A program made the position numbers and the translations under genes. A stretch of DNA of 5,144 nucleotides from assembly GCA_038325665.1 (NCBI GenBank), contig JBBQJF010000374.1, forward strand, positions 1-5,144. The letters are read 5' to 3'. Within the stretch, counting starts at the first letter, position 1, and every line of letters starts with the position of its first letter. The notes under the pieces were generated by a model that ran no database searches, had not been told where the DNA came from, and was given only the letters and a program-made list of their open reading frames with translations. Shown here piece by piece: positions 1-5,144 of this stretch. Source of the stretch: CAUJGQ01 sp038325665 (GTDB lineage Bacteria > Chloroflexota > Dehalococcoidia > CAUJGQ01).

Positions 1-83
1 CGTTGCCTCCGAGGGCAGGACTCAGTAAACACATCCACACCCCATGAACTGCCAGCGGTCACCGACGGTTGTAGGGTACCCAT
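1..83 (-). other. Short unassigned open frame running off the left edge
   Basis: Nine bases after the fpg stop codon, an ATG at 81-83 opens a frame of about 27 codons that stays open to the window edge. The peptide begins MGTLQPSVTAGSSWG and I do not recognise it. No Shine-Dalgarno precedes the ATG; the upstream bases are pyrimidine-rich. It does not resemble CoaE, which I might have expected beside polA-fpg. It could be the start of a real gene, or simply non-coding sequence after fpg. The weak inverted repeat TGCC/GGCA at 4-17 is too short to be called a terminator. Confidence 0.15.
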
Positions 84-92
84 GGCGAACAG

Positions 93-968
93 CTAGTCTG
101 ACTCCAATGACCGGAGCGCCGCTTCGGATTGCCCGTCGTCGGAGTCCGCGAGCGGTTGACACGACAGGCAGACATGGGTGCCACGGCCGGCGACCCGCCT
201 CTTGACGACGGTCGCGCCGCAACTGTAGCAGGGTTGGCCGCCACGGTCGTACACGCGCCACTGCTCCTGCATCGCGCCCCTTTGTCCGAGGCCGCCCACA
301 TGGTGACGCGCGCTGGAGCCTTGAAGCCGGATTGCCTTCTCCAGCACGGCGCGAATGGCCGCGTGGAGTGCGGTCGTCTCGTCGAGAGTCAGTGAGCCGG
401 CGGCGCGCAGCGGATGGATGCCGGCCGCGTGCAACGATTCATCGACATAGATATTGCCCAGCCCGGCCACACGCCGCTGGTCGAGCAGCGCTGCCTTGAT
501 CGGCGCCCGTCGTCCGTGCAGGGCCCCGGCAAGCTCGCCCACCGTCCACGCGTCGTCCAGCGGCTCCGGCCCCATGCCCTGCAGCGCCCGCGTCACGTCG
601 TCCGTGAGTACCCAAGAGCCGAACTTGCGTTGGTCGTCCCAGTGCAGTTCGCCGCCATCGTCGAGCGTGATGATACCGCGTATGAAGCGGTCGCGCGGCG
701 CTCCCCCCGCGTGTAACACCAGGTTGCCGGTCATTCGCCGGTGCAGGATTAGGAACAGGTCGCCGGAGAGCACCACGATCAGGTATTTGCCGCGCCGGTC
801 GAGCCGCTCGATTCGGCGCCCGCGCACCGCATCGCGGAACTGATCGGGGCTGAGCGGCGCCTGCGGTTGGGGCAGGCCCTCGGCCACCCACACATCGCGG
901 ATCGTGCGCCCGACGATCCGTCCCGCGAGGTCGCGGCGGGTGGTCTCGACTTCGGGCATCTCTGGCAT
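93..968 (-). CDS. mutM: Formamidopyrimidine-DNA glycosylase (Fpg/MutM)
   Basis: This bifunctional base-excision-repair enzyme removes 8-oxoguanine and formamidopyrimidines from DNA and cleaves the abasic site by beta/delta elimination. The 291-residue product is slightly longer than the usual ~270. It begins MPEMPEVETTRRDL, matching the family signature MPELPEVET, with catalytic Pro2 and Glu3. Lys61 (RRGKYLIV) corresponds to the conserved Lys57. Met79, Arg114 and Phe116 match the residues that fill the gap left by the flipped base. K158 and the helix-two-turn-helix segment (LLDQRRVAGLGNIYVDE, about 161-177) follow. A C-terminal zinc finger has Cys247, Cys250, Cys267 and Cys270 (C-x2-C-x16-C-x2-C), with Arg262 at the arginine-finger position. 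The ATG at 966-968 is chosen because Pro2 must become the N-terminus; the frame extends upstream to a GTG at 1061, but that start would bury the nucleophile. No Shine-Dalgarno precedes it. The gene lies 102 bases downstream of polA on the same strand, consistent with a repair pair. A 20-residue acidic tail follows the finger. Confidence 0.96.
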   Translation of the reverse strand: MPEMPEVETTRRDLAGRIVGRTIRDVWVAEGLPQPQAPLSPDQFRDAVRGRRIERLDRRGKYLIVVLSGDLFLILHRRMTGNLVLHAGGAPRDRFIRGIITLDDGGELHWDDQRKFGSWVLTDDVTRALQGMGPEPLDDAWTVGELAGALHGRRAPIKAALLDQRRVAGLGNIYVDESLHAAGIHPLRAAGSLTLDETTALHAAIRAVLEKAIRLQGSSARHHVGGLGQRGAMQEQWRVYDRGGQPCYSCGATVVKRRVAGRGTHVCLSCQPLADSDDGQSEAALRSLESD

Positions 969-1070
969 AGCGAATCGCGCGGGAACGGGGAGGGACACCC
1001 GCGAACGGTGAGGCAGCCCGCCGCGAGTCGTACGCGCGTGGTCCGGCACGCGAACGACCACGAGGCATCG
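969..1070 (-). other. polA-fpg intergenic gap
   Basis: This 102-base spacer separates the polA stop from the fpg start. On the coding strand the bases just before the fpg ATG are pyrimidine-rich (cctccccgttcccgcgcgattcgct), so no Shine-Dalgarno is visible. I see no convincing -10/-35 pair and no hairpin followed by a T-run. Read-through transcription from polA is therefore the simplest assumption, but the sequence does not prove it. Confidence 0.5.
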
Positions 1071-3896
1071 TCACACCGTCGGTGTCGCGTGCTCCGTGGT
1101 CCCTCTCCCCTCTCCAATAGGCTCCATATCACCCCAGTTGCGCCCCGCCTTGACCTCGACCTTGAGCGGTACGTCGAGTTGCATGGCCGCGGGCATGATC
1201 TCGAGCGCGAGCCGGCACGTCTGCTCGACCTCGGAGTCGGGGCACTCGAATACAAGCTCATCGTGAACCTGGAGAATCATGCGACTCCGTATGCCGCGCC
1301 GCTCCATCTCCGCCTCGATGCGGTTCATCGCGATCTTGATGATATCGGCGTTGGTGCCCTGGATCGGATGGTTGCCGGCCGCGCGCTCGGCGGCCTGACG
1401 AAGATTGAAGTTGGACGAGTTGATGTCGTTCATATACCGGCGCCGCCCCAGCAGCGTCGATGCGTAGCCCGTCGCGCGGGTGTCGGCCACCGTCTGGTCG
1501 AGATAGCGCTTCACACCGGGATAGCGTTCGAAGTACGTGTGAATGAATTCGGCCGACTCGGCGCGCGACATCTCCGTCCGCTGCGAGAGTCCTTGCGCCG
1601 ACAGGCCGTAGAGCACGGCGAAGTTGATCGTCTTTGCCAGTTGGCGCTGATCCTTCGTGACCTGGTCCGGGCTGACGTTGAACAGCACCGTCGCGGTGGC
1701 GCGGTGGATGTCATCGTCGCGGCGGAAGGCATCGAGCAGGAACGGCTCCTTCGTAATGTGCGCGAGGATCCGTAGCTCGACCTGCGAATAATCCGCCGAG
1801 ACGAGTTGCACGCCATCGCTCGACGACGCGGGATCGAATCGTGGGTCAGGGCGCGCGATGAACGCGCGACGCACCCGCCGTCCCAACTCCGTGCGGTTGG
1901 GGATGTTCTGAAGGTTCGGGTTCTCGCTGCTGAGCCGGCCGGTGGAGGCGCGCGTCTGGTTGTACGTGGTGTGAATGCGCCCGCTGTCGGGGATGATCAG
2001 GCCGGGCAAGGTGTCGACGTAGGTCGATTTCAACTTGGACAGCTCGCGATACTCGAACAGCCGGTCGACCAAATCGTGCGTGCCCCTGAGCGACTCCATC
2101 GCCTGCGCGTCAGTGGAGTGGCCGCTCGCCGTCTTGCGGGTCTTACGCAGATTCAGCTTCTCGAACAAAATCTTGCTGAGCTGGGTGGGCGAGTTAACGT
2201 TGAAGGTCTCCCCGGCCGCCTCGTACATGGCCTGTTCGACGTGCGCTATCTCACCGCCGAGGTAGTCCGACATCTCGCGCAGTACATCGGTGTCGAGAGC
2301 GACGCCGCGGTACTCCATGCGCGTCAGCACCGAGACCAGTGGCATCTCGATATCCGCGAACAACTCCCACAGATTCTTCTCGCGCAATTCGCTCTCGAAG
2401 ATGTCGCGTAGGCGCAGCGTCATGTCTGCGTCGGCGGCGGCGTATGGCGCGGCGCCGGCAATCGGGACATCGGCCATGGTGATCTGCTTCTTGCCGGTAC
2501 CGATTAACTCGGTGATTGGCGTCATCTCCACGCCGAGCCGGTCGAACGCCAGCGACTTGAGACCGAGCGTGCCTTCGCCGAGCAAATAAGCGGCCACCAT
2601 CGTGTCGAATTCGAGGCCGCGCGGACTAATACCGGCCTTTCCGAGCATCAGGAGATCGTATTTCGCATTCTGGGCGACCTTGCGGATGGCCGGATCCTCG
2701 AGCACGGGGCGCAGCCGGTCCAGCACCTCCGCGAGCGGCAGTTGTTGCGGCTCATCCTCGCGGGCAATGTGCCCCACGGGGATGTAGTACGCCTCATACG
2801 GCTTGACCGCCATCGAGATGCCGACCAGCTGTGCCCGCATCGCCGTCGCGCTCGTTGTTTCGGTGTCAAACGATACCCGGCCGGCCTCGCGAATCCGCGC
2901 GACCAGGTCGTCGAGCGCCGGCAGCTCCGTGATGACGTGATACAGCGGCTGCTCCGCCGCCAGCGCCGCGTCCACCGCGGGCCGCGCCTCCGGCTTCAGC
3001 ACTGCCTCGACCTCGGGCAACCGCGGAATCAACGACCGGAACTCCAGCTCCCCTAGCAAACGGATCACGCGTTCGCGGTCATAATCACCGACGCGACAGA
3101 GGTCGATGTCAAGCGTCACCGGGCAGGAGACGTCGATCGTCGCCATCTCCTTGCTGTGCCGGGCCTGCGCCTCATTCGCGCGTAGCGCTTCTTGCAGTTT
3201 GGGCGGTGATACCTGCCACAGATACTCGTAGATGTTCTCAAGATGCTCGAAGGTCGTAAGCAGCTTGACCGCGGTCTTCTCGCCGACACCCGGCACGCCG
3301 GGAATGTTGTCTGAACTGTCGCCCTTGAGTCCTTTGAGATCGGCGATCTGGTCAGGGCGCACACCGTAGCGCTCCTGGACGCTGTCGGCCGAGTCGTAAA
3401 TGACGAAGTCGCGCTGATATGGCCGGTACATGAACACCTTCACGTTCGGCTGCACCAGTTGGACGATGTCGCTGTCAAGGGTAATTAGGTACGTCTCGAT
3501 GCCCTGGGCCGCCGCCTGAACCGATAGCGCGCCGAGGCAGTCGTCGGCCTCAAAGCCGTCGAGTTCGAAGACAGGGATATTGAACGCCTGCACCAACTCG
3601 CGCACCCGGCCCACCTGGGGGCGGAGATCAACGGGCATCGCCGGACGATGCGCCTTGTAGCTGGCATCCCGCTCGTGGCGGAACGTCGGCGCGGATGGGT
3701 CGAGAGTGACCGCGATGTGGGTCGGCTTCAGTTCGGCGATGACGCGCAACAATGTGTTGGCGAAGCCGAACACCGCCGTCGTGACCTCACCGGTCTTACG
3801 GACACTGAGCGGGTTGTCTTTCTGCGCGAAGTAAGCTCGGAATATGATCCCGTGCCCATCGAGCAGCGCCAATCGGGGGTGATCAATGGCACTCAC
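1071..3896 (-). CDS. polA: DNA polymerase I with 5'-3' and 3'-5' exonuclease domains
   Basis: This is full-length Pol I (941 residues; E. coli has 928), which fills repair gaps and replaces Okazaki primers in the cytoplasm. The N-terminal flap nuclease (about 1-295) keeps its acidic residues (D13, D66, E116/D118/D119, D141/D143, D193/D196) and a helix-3-turn-helix around 189-213 (KGDSSDNIPGVPGVGEKTA). The proofreading domain (about 315-505) looks intact: D344 and E346 in DTET, N410-x3-D414, and Y485-x3-D489. The polymerase domain has motif A (D702 in SADYSQVELR, with E707), motif B (R751, K755, F759, Y763) and motif C (H879, D880, E881 in QVHDELVFE). Phe759 is the residue type usual for discrimination against dideoxynucleotides. 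One oddity is Ala760 where the family normally has Gly (NFAVLYG instead of NFGxxYG). The start is a GTG at 3894-3896, set by alignment of LALLDGHG with the usual Pol I N-terminus. It has no Shine-Dalgarno, but an extended -10 lies 6 bases upstream. A short non-conserved tail (about 923-941) ends the protein. Confidence 0.98.
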   Translation of the reverse strand: MSAIDHPRLALLDGHGIIFRAYFAQKDNPLSVRKTGEVTTAVFGFANTLLRVIAELKPTHIAVTLDPSAPTFRHERDASYKAHRPAMPVDLRPQVGRVRELVQAFNIPVFELDGFEADDCLGALSVQAAAQGIETYLITLDSDIVQLVQPNVKVFMYRPYQRDFVIYDSADSVQERYGVRPDQIADLKGLKGDSSDNIPGVPGVGEKTAVKLLTTFEHLENIYEYLWQVSPPKLQEALRANEAQARHSKEMATIDVSCPVTLDIDLCRVGDYDRERVIRLLGELEFRSLIPRLPEVEAVLKPEARPAVDAALAAEQPLYHVITELPALDDLVARIREAGRVSFDTETTSATAMRAQLVGISMAVKPYEAYYIPVGHIAREDEPQQLPLAEVLDRLRPVLEDPAIRKVAQNAKYDLLMLGKAGISPRGLEFDTMVAAYLLGEGTLGLKSLAFDRLGVEMTPITELIGTGKKQITMADVPIAGAAPYAAADADMTLRLRDIFESELREKNLWELFADIEMPLVSVLTRMEYRGVALDTDVLREMSDYLGGEIAHVEQAMYEAAGETFNVNSPTQLSKILFEKLNLRKTRKTASGHSTDAQAMESLRGTHDLVDRLFEYRELSKLKSTYVDTLPGLIIPDSGRIHTTYNQTRASTGRLSSENPNLQNIPNRTELGRRVRRAFIARPDPRFDPASSSDGVQLVSADYSQVELRILAHITKEPFLLDAFRRDDDIHRATATVLFNVSPDQVTKDQRQLAKTINFAVLYGLSAQGLSQRTEMSRAESAEFIHTYFERYPGVKRYLDQTVADTRATGYASTLLGRRRYMNDINSSNFNLRQAAERAAGNHPIQGTNADIIKIAMNRIEAEMERRGIRSRMILQVHDELVFECPDSEVEQTCRLALEIMPAAMQLDVPLKVEVKAGRNWGDMEPIGEGRGTTEHATPTV

Positions 3897-4056
3897 GCTC
3901 GTAGTATATCAGGGGCCAAGGTGATGCGCCGGTCGAATCACGGCGGCCGGTTGGCGGGCTGGCGGCGGCGGGCAGGTTCATCGGCGATCAATCCGCGCAC
4001 CGGTGGAGGCGCAATCGCAGGGGCCAGGCGCGGCGACCCGGTGGTGGACACGGCGC
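3897..4056 (-). other. Nudix-polA intergenic region
   Basis: These 160 bases lie between the stop of the Nudix gene and the start of polA, both on the minus strand. Apart from the -10 element beside polA, the region holds GC-rich sequence with an 8-base palindrome (CACCGGTG at 3998-4005). There is no hairpin with a T-tract that would pass as an intrinsic terminator. Plus-strand frames crossing it are not supported by homology. Confidence 0.5.
3903..3911 (-). promoter_or_regulatory. Extended -10 promoter element for polA, possibly leaderless
   Basis: On the minus strand the sequence TGATATACT fits the extended -10 pattern TGnTATAAT with one mismatch. Six bases (acgagc) separate it from the GTG start of polA, so the expected transcription start falls on or within a base or two of that G. 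No plausible -35 hexamer is found at 16-18 bases upstream (the 17-base position reads CGGCGC), as is tolerated for extended -10 promoters. It is an AT-rich island in otherwise very GC-rich DNA. The lack of a Shine-Dalgarno for polA agrees with a leaderless mRNA. Confidence 0.6.
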
Positions 4057-4563
4057 TCACCGGCTGCGGCGCGAAGTGTGCTCGACGAGTATCTTCATCA
4101 GCGTGTCCGTCTCGGGGAGGAAGTCGAAACGCCCACGCATCTGGCTCAGTTCCGCCAGCGTGGCGAATTGACCTTGTTCTATCTCCTCGGCGAACAAGTC
4201 GAGATCGCGGTCGGCGACGACTTCATAGACCTTGACGTTCTCGCGCTCATCGGCGGTGCGCTTCTTGAAGCTCGTGATCAGGGATGGCTTGCTCGTCAGG
4301 CCGGTTTCCTCGCGAATCTCGCGCTCCGCCGCGTTGTCGTAGCTCTCGCCCGCGAGCACATGACCGCCGAAGGCGATGCTCCAGTAGCCGGGATACAGCT
4401 CCTTGGACGCGCTCCGCTGATTGACGAACACCCGGCCATCGCCGTCGAAGACAAAGAACATCACGGCCCGGTGAATGTGATACTCACGCAACACGCGATC
4501 ACGCGCGGCGCGAAATTGGGGCCGGTCGTCATCGTCCACCACATCAAGCATCTCCGATCGCAT
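4057..4563 (-). CDS. Nudix hydrolase, IDI/YfcD-like subgroup
   Basis: The 168-residue product carries a perfect Nudix box, G-x5-E-x7-R-E-U-x-E-E-x-G-U, at residues 67-89 (G67, E73, R81, E82, E85, E86, G88). This motif binds the divalent metal and hydrolyses a nucleoside or other diphosphate linkage. The preceding segment, HRAVMFFVFD (31-40), VFVNQRSASKELYPGYW (45-61) and GGH (66-68), resembles isopentenyl-diphosphate isomerase and YfcD-type Nudix proteins more than MutT. The Cys of the IDI active site in its CGH motif is Gly here (FGGH), so isomerase activity is unlikely. No signal peptide or membrane segment is seen, so it should be cytoplasmic. The ATG is preceded by a strong Shine-Dalgarno. 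It lies 160 bases upstream of polA, which appears to have its own promoter, so membership of one operon is unproven. The substrate is unknown. Confidence 0.9.
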   Translation of the reverse strand: MRSEMLDVVDDDDRPQFRAARDRVLREYHIHRAVMFFVFDGDGRVFVNQRSASKELYPGYWSIAFGGHVLAGESYDNAAEREIREETGLTSKPSLITSFKKRTADERENVKVYEVVADRDLDLFAEEIEQGQFATLAELSQMRGRFDFLPETDTLMKILVEHTSRRSR

Positions 4564-4568
4564 GGCGG

Positions 4569-4574
4569 CCTCCC
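4569..4574 (-). promoter_or_regulatory. Shine-Dalgarno of the Nudix gene
   Basis: GGGAGG on the minus strand lies 5 bases before the ATG at 4561-4563. It fixes this ATG as the start, rather than the internal ATG at codon 5. Confidence 0.75.
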
Positions 4575-4760
4575 GATGAATCTAGGCGGCGCGGCCGTGT
4601 GATAGCGTTCAGATTGCGGCCCACGCGGCGTCCATCGTGGATCGTACACCAGCCGGCCGAACGAGCGAAACGACTCATGGGAACGGTGGGAGATGAAAAC
4701 GGATGTCTTGACGCCGTACGGCCCGCGCGCTTACCTAATCTCAACCGCCGGCGCGGTGGT

Positions 4761-4766
4761 GGGGAG
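4761..4766 (+). promoter_or_regulatory. Shine-Dalgarno of the kinase-like gene
   Basis: GGGGAG lies 6 bases before the GTG at 4773-4775. It supports that GTG over the in-frame ATG at 4677, which has only a weak purine stretch ahead of it. Confidence 0.65.
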
Positions 4767-4772
4767 ACGGCA

Positions 4773-5144
4773 GTGAACTGCGGAGCCTGCGGCCGAGAAA
4801 ATAGGGCCGGCTCGTTATTCTGTCGAGAATGTGGCACCGTGCTCGATTCGCCGTGCCCGTCGTGCGCCACGTTGCGCCGGCAGGGTGGGCGATTCTGTCA
4901 CGGCTGCGGTCGGGCTTTCGACGACCTGCAGGTGAATGTGCCTGGCGCCGGCGGGCCGGCGCGGCCCGGCGCCGCGGGCGCGGACGGCGGGCCGGCATCA
5001 TTGATCGTTCAGATGGTAGCTCGGTCGTTTGGCGGCGGGCGCTATCAGACACGCCGTCTGCTCGGCGAAGGCGGCAATAAGCGCGTCTACCTGGCGTATG
5101 ACACCCGGCTCGACCGCGAGGTCGCCTTCGCCTTGATCAAGCCG
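4773..5144 (+). CDS. Double zinc-ribbon, Ser/Thr protein kinase-like protein (3' partial)
   Basis: The first 124 codons are present and the frame is open at the window edge. Residues 1-50 form two C4 zinc ribbons, C3-x2-C6 with C17-x2-C20 and C28-x2-C31 with C42-x2-C45, a common N-terminal module of bacterial signalling proteins. A flexible Gly/Ala/Pro linker (about 52-76) follows. From about residue 90 the sequence RYQTRRLLGEGGNKRVYLAYDTRLDREVAFALIKP matches the N-lobe of Hanks-type kinases. It has a glycine loop (G98, G100) and a lysine, K123, that fits the ATP-binding VAIK position. The third loop glycine is replaced by K103, and the lysine sits two residues later than usual. This variant resembles a family in which the kinase-like domain often precedes an AAA/STAND ATPase or cyclase region in Chloroflexota and actinobacteria. 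The catalytic loop and C-terminal domains lie outside the window, so activity cannot be judged. The GTG start matches the typical M-x-C-x2-C beginning of such ribbons. Substrate and signal are unknown. Confidence 0.85.
   Translation, partial: MNCGACGRENRAGSLFCRECGTVLDSPCPSCATLRRQGGRFCHGCGRAFDDLQVNVPGAGGPARPGAAGADGGPASLIVQMVARSFGGGRYQTRRLLGEGGNKRVYLAYDTRLDREVAFALIKP
4944..4996. repeat. GC-rich direct and inverted repeats in the linker coding region
   Basis: The 12-mer CGGCGGGCCGGC occurs at 4949-4960 and again at 4985-4996, exactly 36 bases (12 codons) apart, so it encodes the same Gly-Gly-Pro-Ala segment twice. Overlapping it, GGCGCCGG (4944-4951) pairs perfectly with CCGGCGCC (4966-4973) across a 14-base loop, and GGGCC/GGCCC (4953-4967) gives an alternative smaller hairpin. 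The whole stretch encodes the low-complexity linker between the zinc ribbons and the kinase-like domain. It may simply reflect Gly/Ala/Pro codons at high GC. Confidence 0.5.

Larger units (their letters stand above)
4564..4772. other. Divergent intergenic region between the Nudix and kinase-like genes
   Basis: This 209-base region must hold the promoters of both divergent genes. On the plus strand TTGACG (4708-4713) resembles a -35, but no good -10 follows at 16-18 bases; TTACCT sits at the 17-base position and CCTAAT only at 20. On the minus strand TACGAT (complement of 4648-4653) is a weak -10 candidate for the Nudix gene, without a clear -35. A small inverted repeat TCCA-tcg-TGGA lies near 4631-4641. 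An ATG at 4677 is in frame with the kinase-like gene, but the residues it would add look non-conserved and it has no good Shine-Dalgarno. Confidence 0.4.

Noticed and set aside
4..17. Possible terminator hairpin after fpg
   Set aside because: The stem is only four base pairs (TGCC/GGCA) with no following T-tract on the relevant strand.
969..1061. N-terminal extension of Fpg from the GTG at 1061
   Set aside because: The extra 31 residues are unlike any Fpg, and they would block the catalytic N-terminal proline.
867..1775. Plus-strand open frame of 302 codons antisense to the end of polA and the start of fpg
   Set aside because: It overlaps two genes with clear catalytic motifs. Its product is Arg/His/Leu-rich without recognisable domains, as expected for the complement of high-GC coding sequence.
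1806..2411. Plus-strand open frame of 201 codons inside polA
   Set aside because: It is entirely antisense to the polymerase and exonuclease domains and has no recognisable motif; it is a high-GC shadow frame.
3998..4005. CACCGGTG palindrome as an operator upstream of polA
   Set aside because: An 8-base palindrome in GC-rich DNA is expected by chance, and it lies about 100 bases from the start with no second copy.
3648..4602. Two overlapping plus-strand frames spanning the polA start, the gap and the Nudix gene
   Set aside because: They are antisense to the polA N-terminus and the Nudix box, have no domain resemblance, and overlap each other in different frames.
4677..4772. Upstream in-frame ATG as the start of the zinc-ribbon/kinase-like gene
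   Set aside because: The 32 added residues are Arg/Gly-rich and non-conserved in appearance. The GTG at 4773 has a better Shine-Dalgarno and gives the usual M-x-C-x2-C start.

Overview
This GC-rich bacterial window reads as an ordinary chromosomal segment carrying DNA-repair and housekeeping genes. Three complete genes lie head to tail on the minus strand: a Nudix hydrolase, DNA polymerase I (polA) and formamidopyrimidine-DNA glycosylase (fpg/mutM). A fourth gene diverges on the plus strand and is cut by the right edge. It encodes a double zinc-ribbon protein running into a Ser/Thr-kinase-like N-lobe. The combination of polA next to fpg, an IDI-like Nudix protein and the zinc-ribbon/kinase architecture with the motif 'FALIK' suggests a Chloroflexota-like (Thermomicrobia-type) or similar high-GC bacterium. 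That is an inference from protein style, not a demonstrated placement.

Layout from left to right. Positions 1-92 lie downstream of fpg and hold nothing I can name, only a short open frame running off the left edge. fpg occupies 93-968 (-). A 102-base gap separates it from polA (1071-3896, -). A 160-base gap (3897-4056) carries a convincing extended -10 element immediately before the GTG start of polA. The Nudix gene is 4057-4563 (-) with a clear Shine-Dalgarno. A 209-base divergent intergenic region (4564-4772) follows. The kinase-like gene starts at a GTG at 4773 (+), has a good Shine-Dalgarno and is still open at 5144.

How the genes fit together: Fpg excises 8-oxoguanine and nicks the strand, and Pol I can trim and fill the resulting gap, so the pair forms a short base-excision-repair module that may be co-transcribed. 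The Nudix enzyme could be a nucleotide-pool or isoprenoid-type hydrolase, but its substrate cannot be read from the sequence. The kinase-like gene is on the opposite strand and probably functionally separate.

No mobile element, CRISPR array, tRNA, rRNA or riboswitch was recognised. I found no strong evidence for a new biological system. The points most worth a second look are the likely leaderless polA transcript, the non-canonical glycine loop and displaced lysine motif of the kinase-like protein, and the missing Shine-Dalgarno of fpg.
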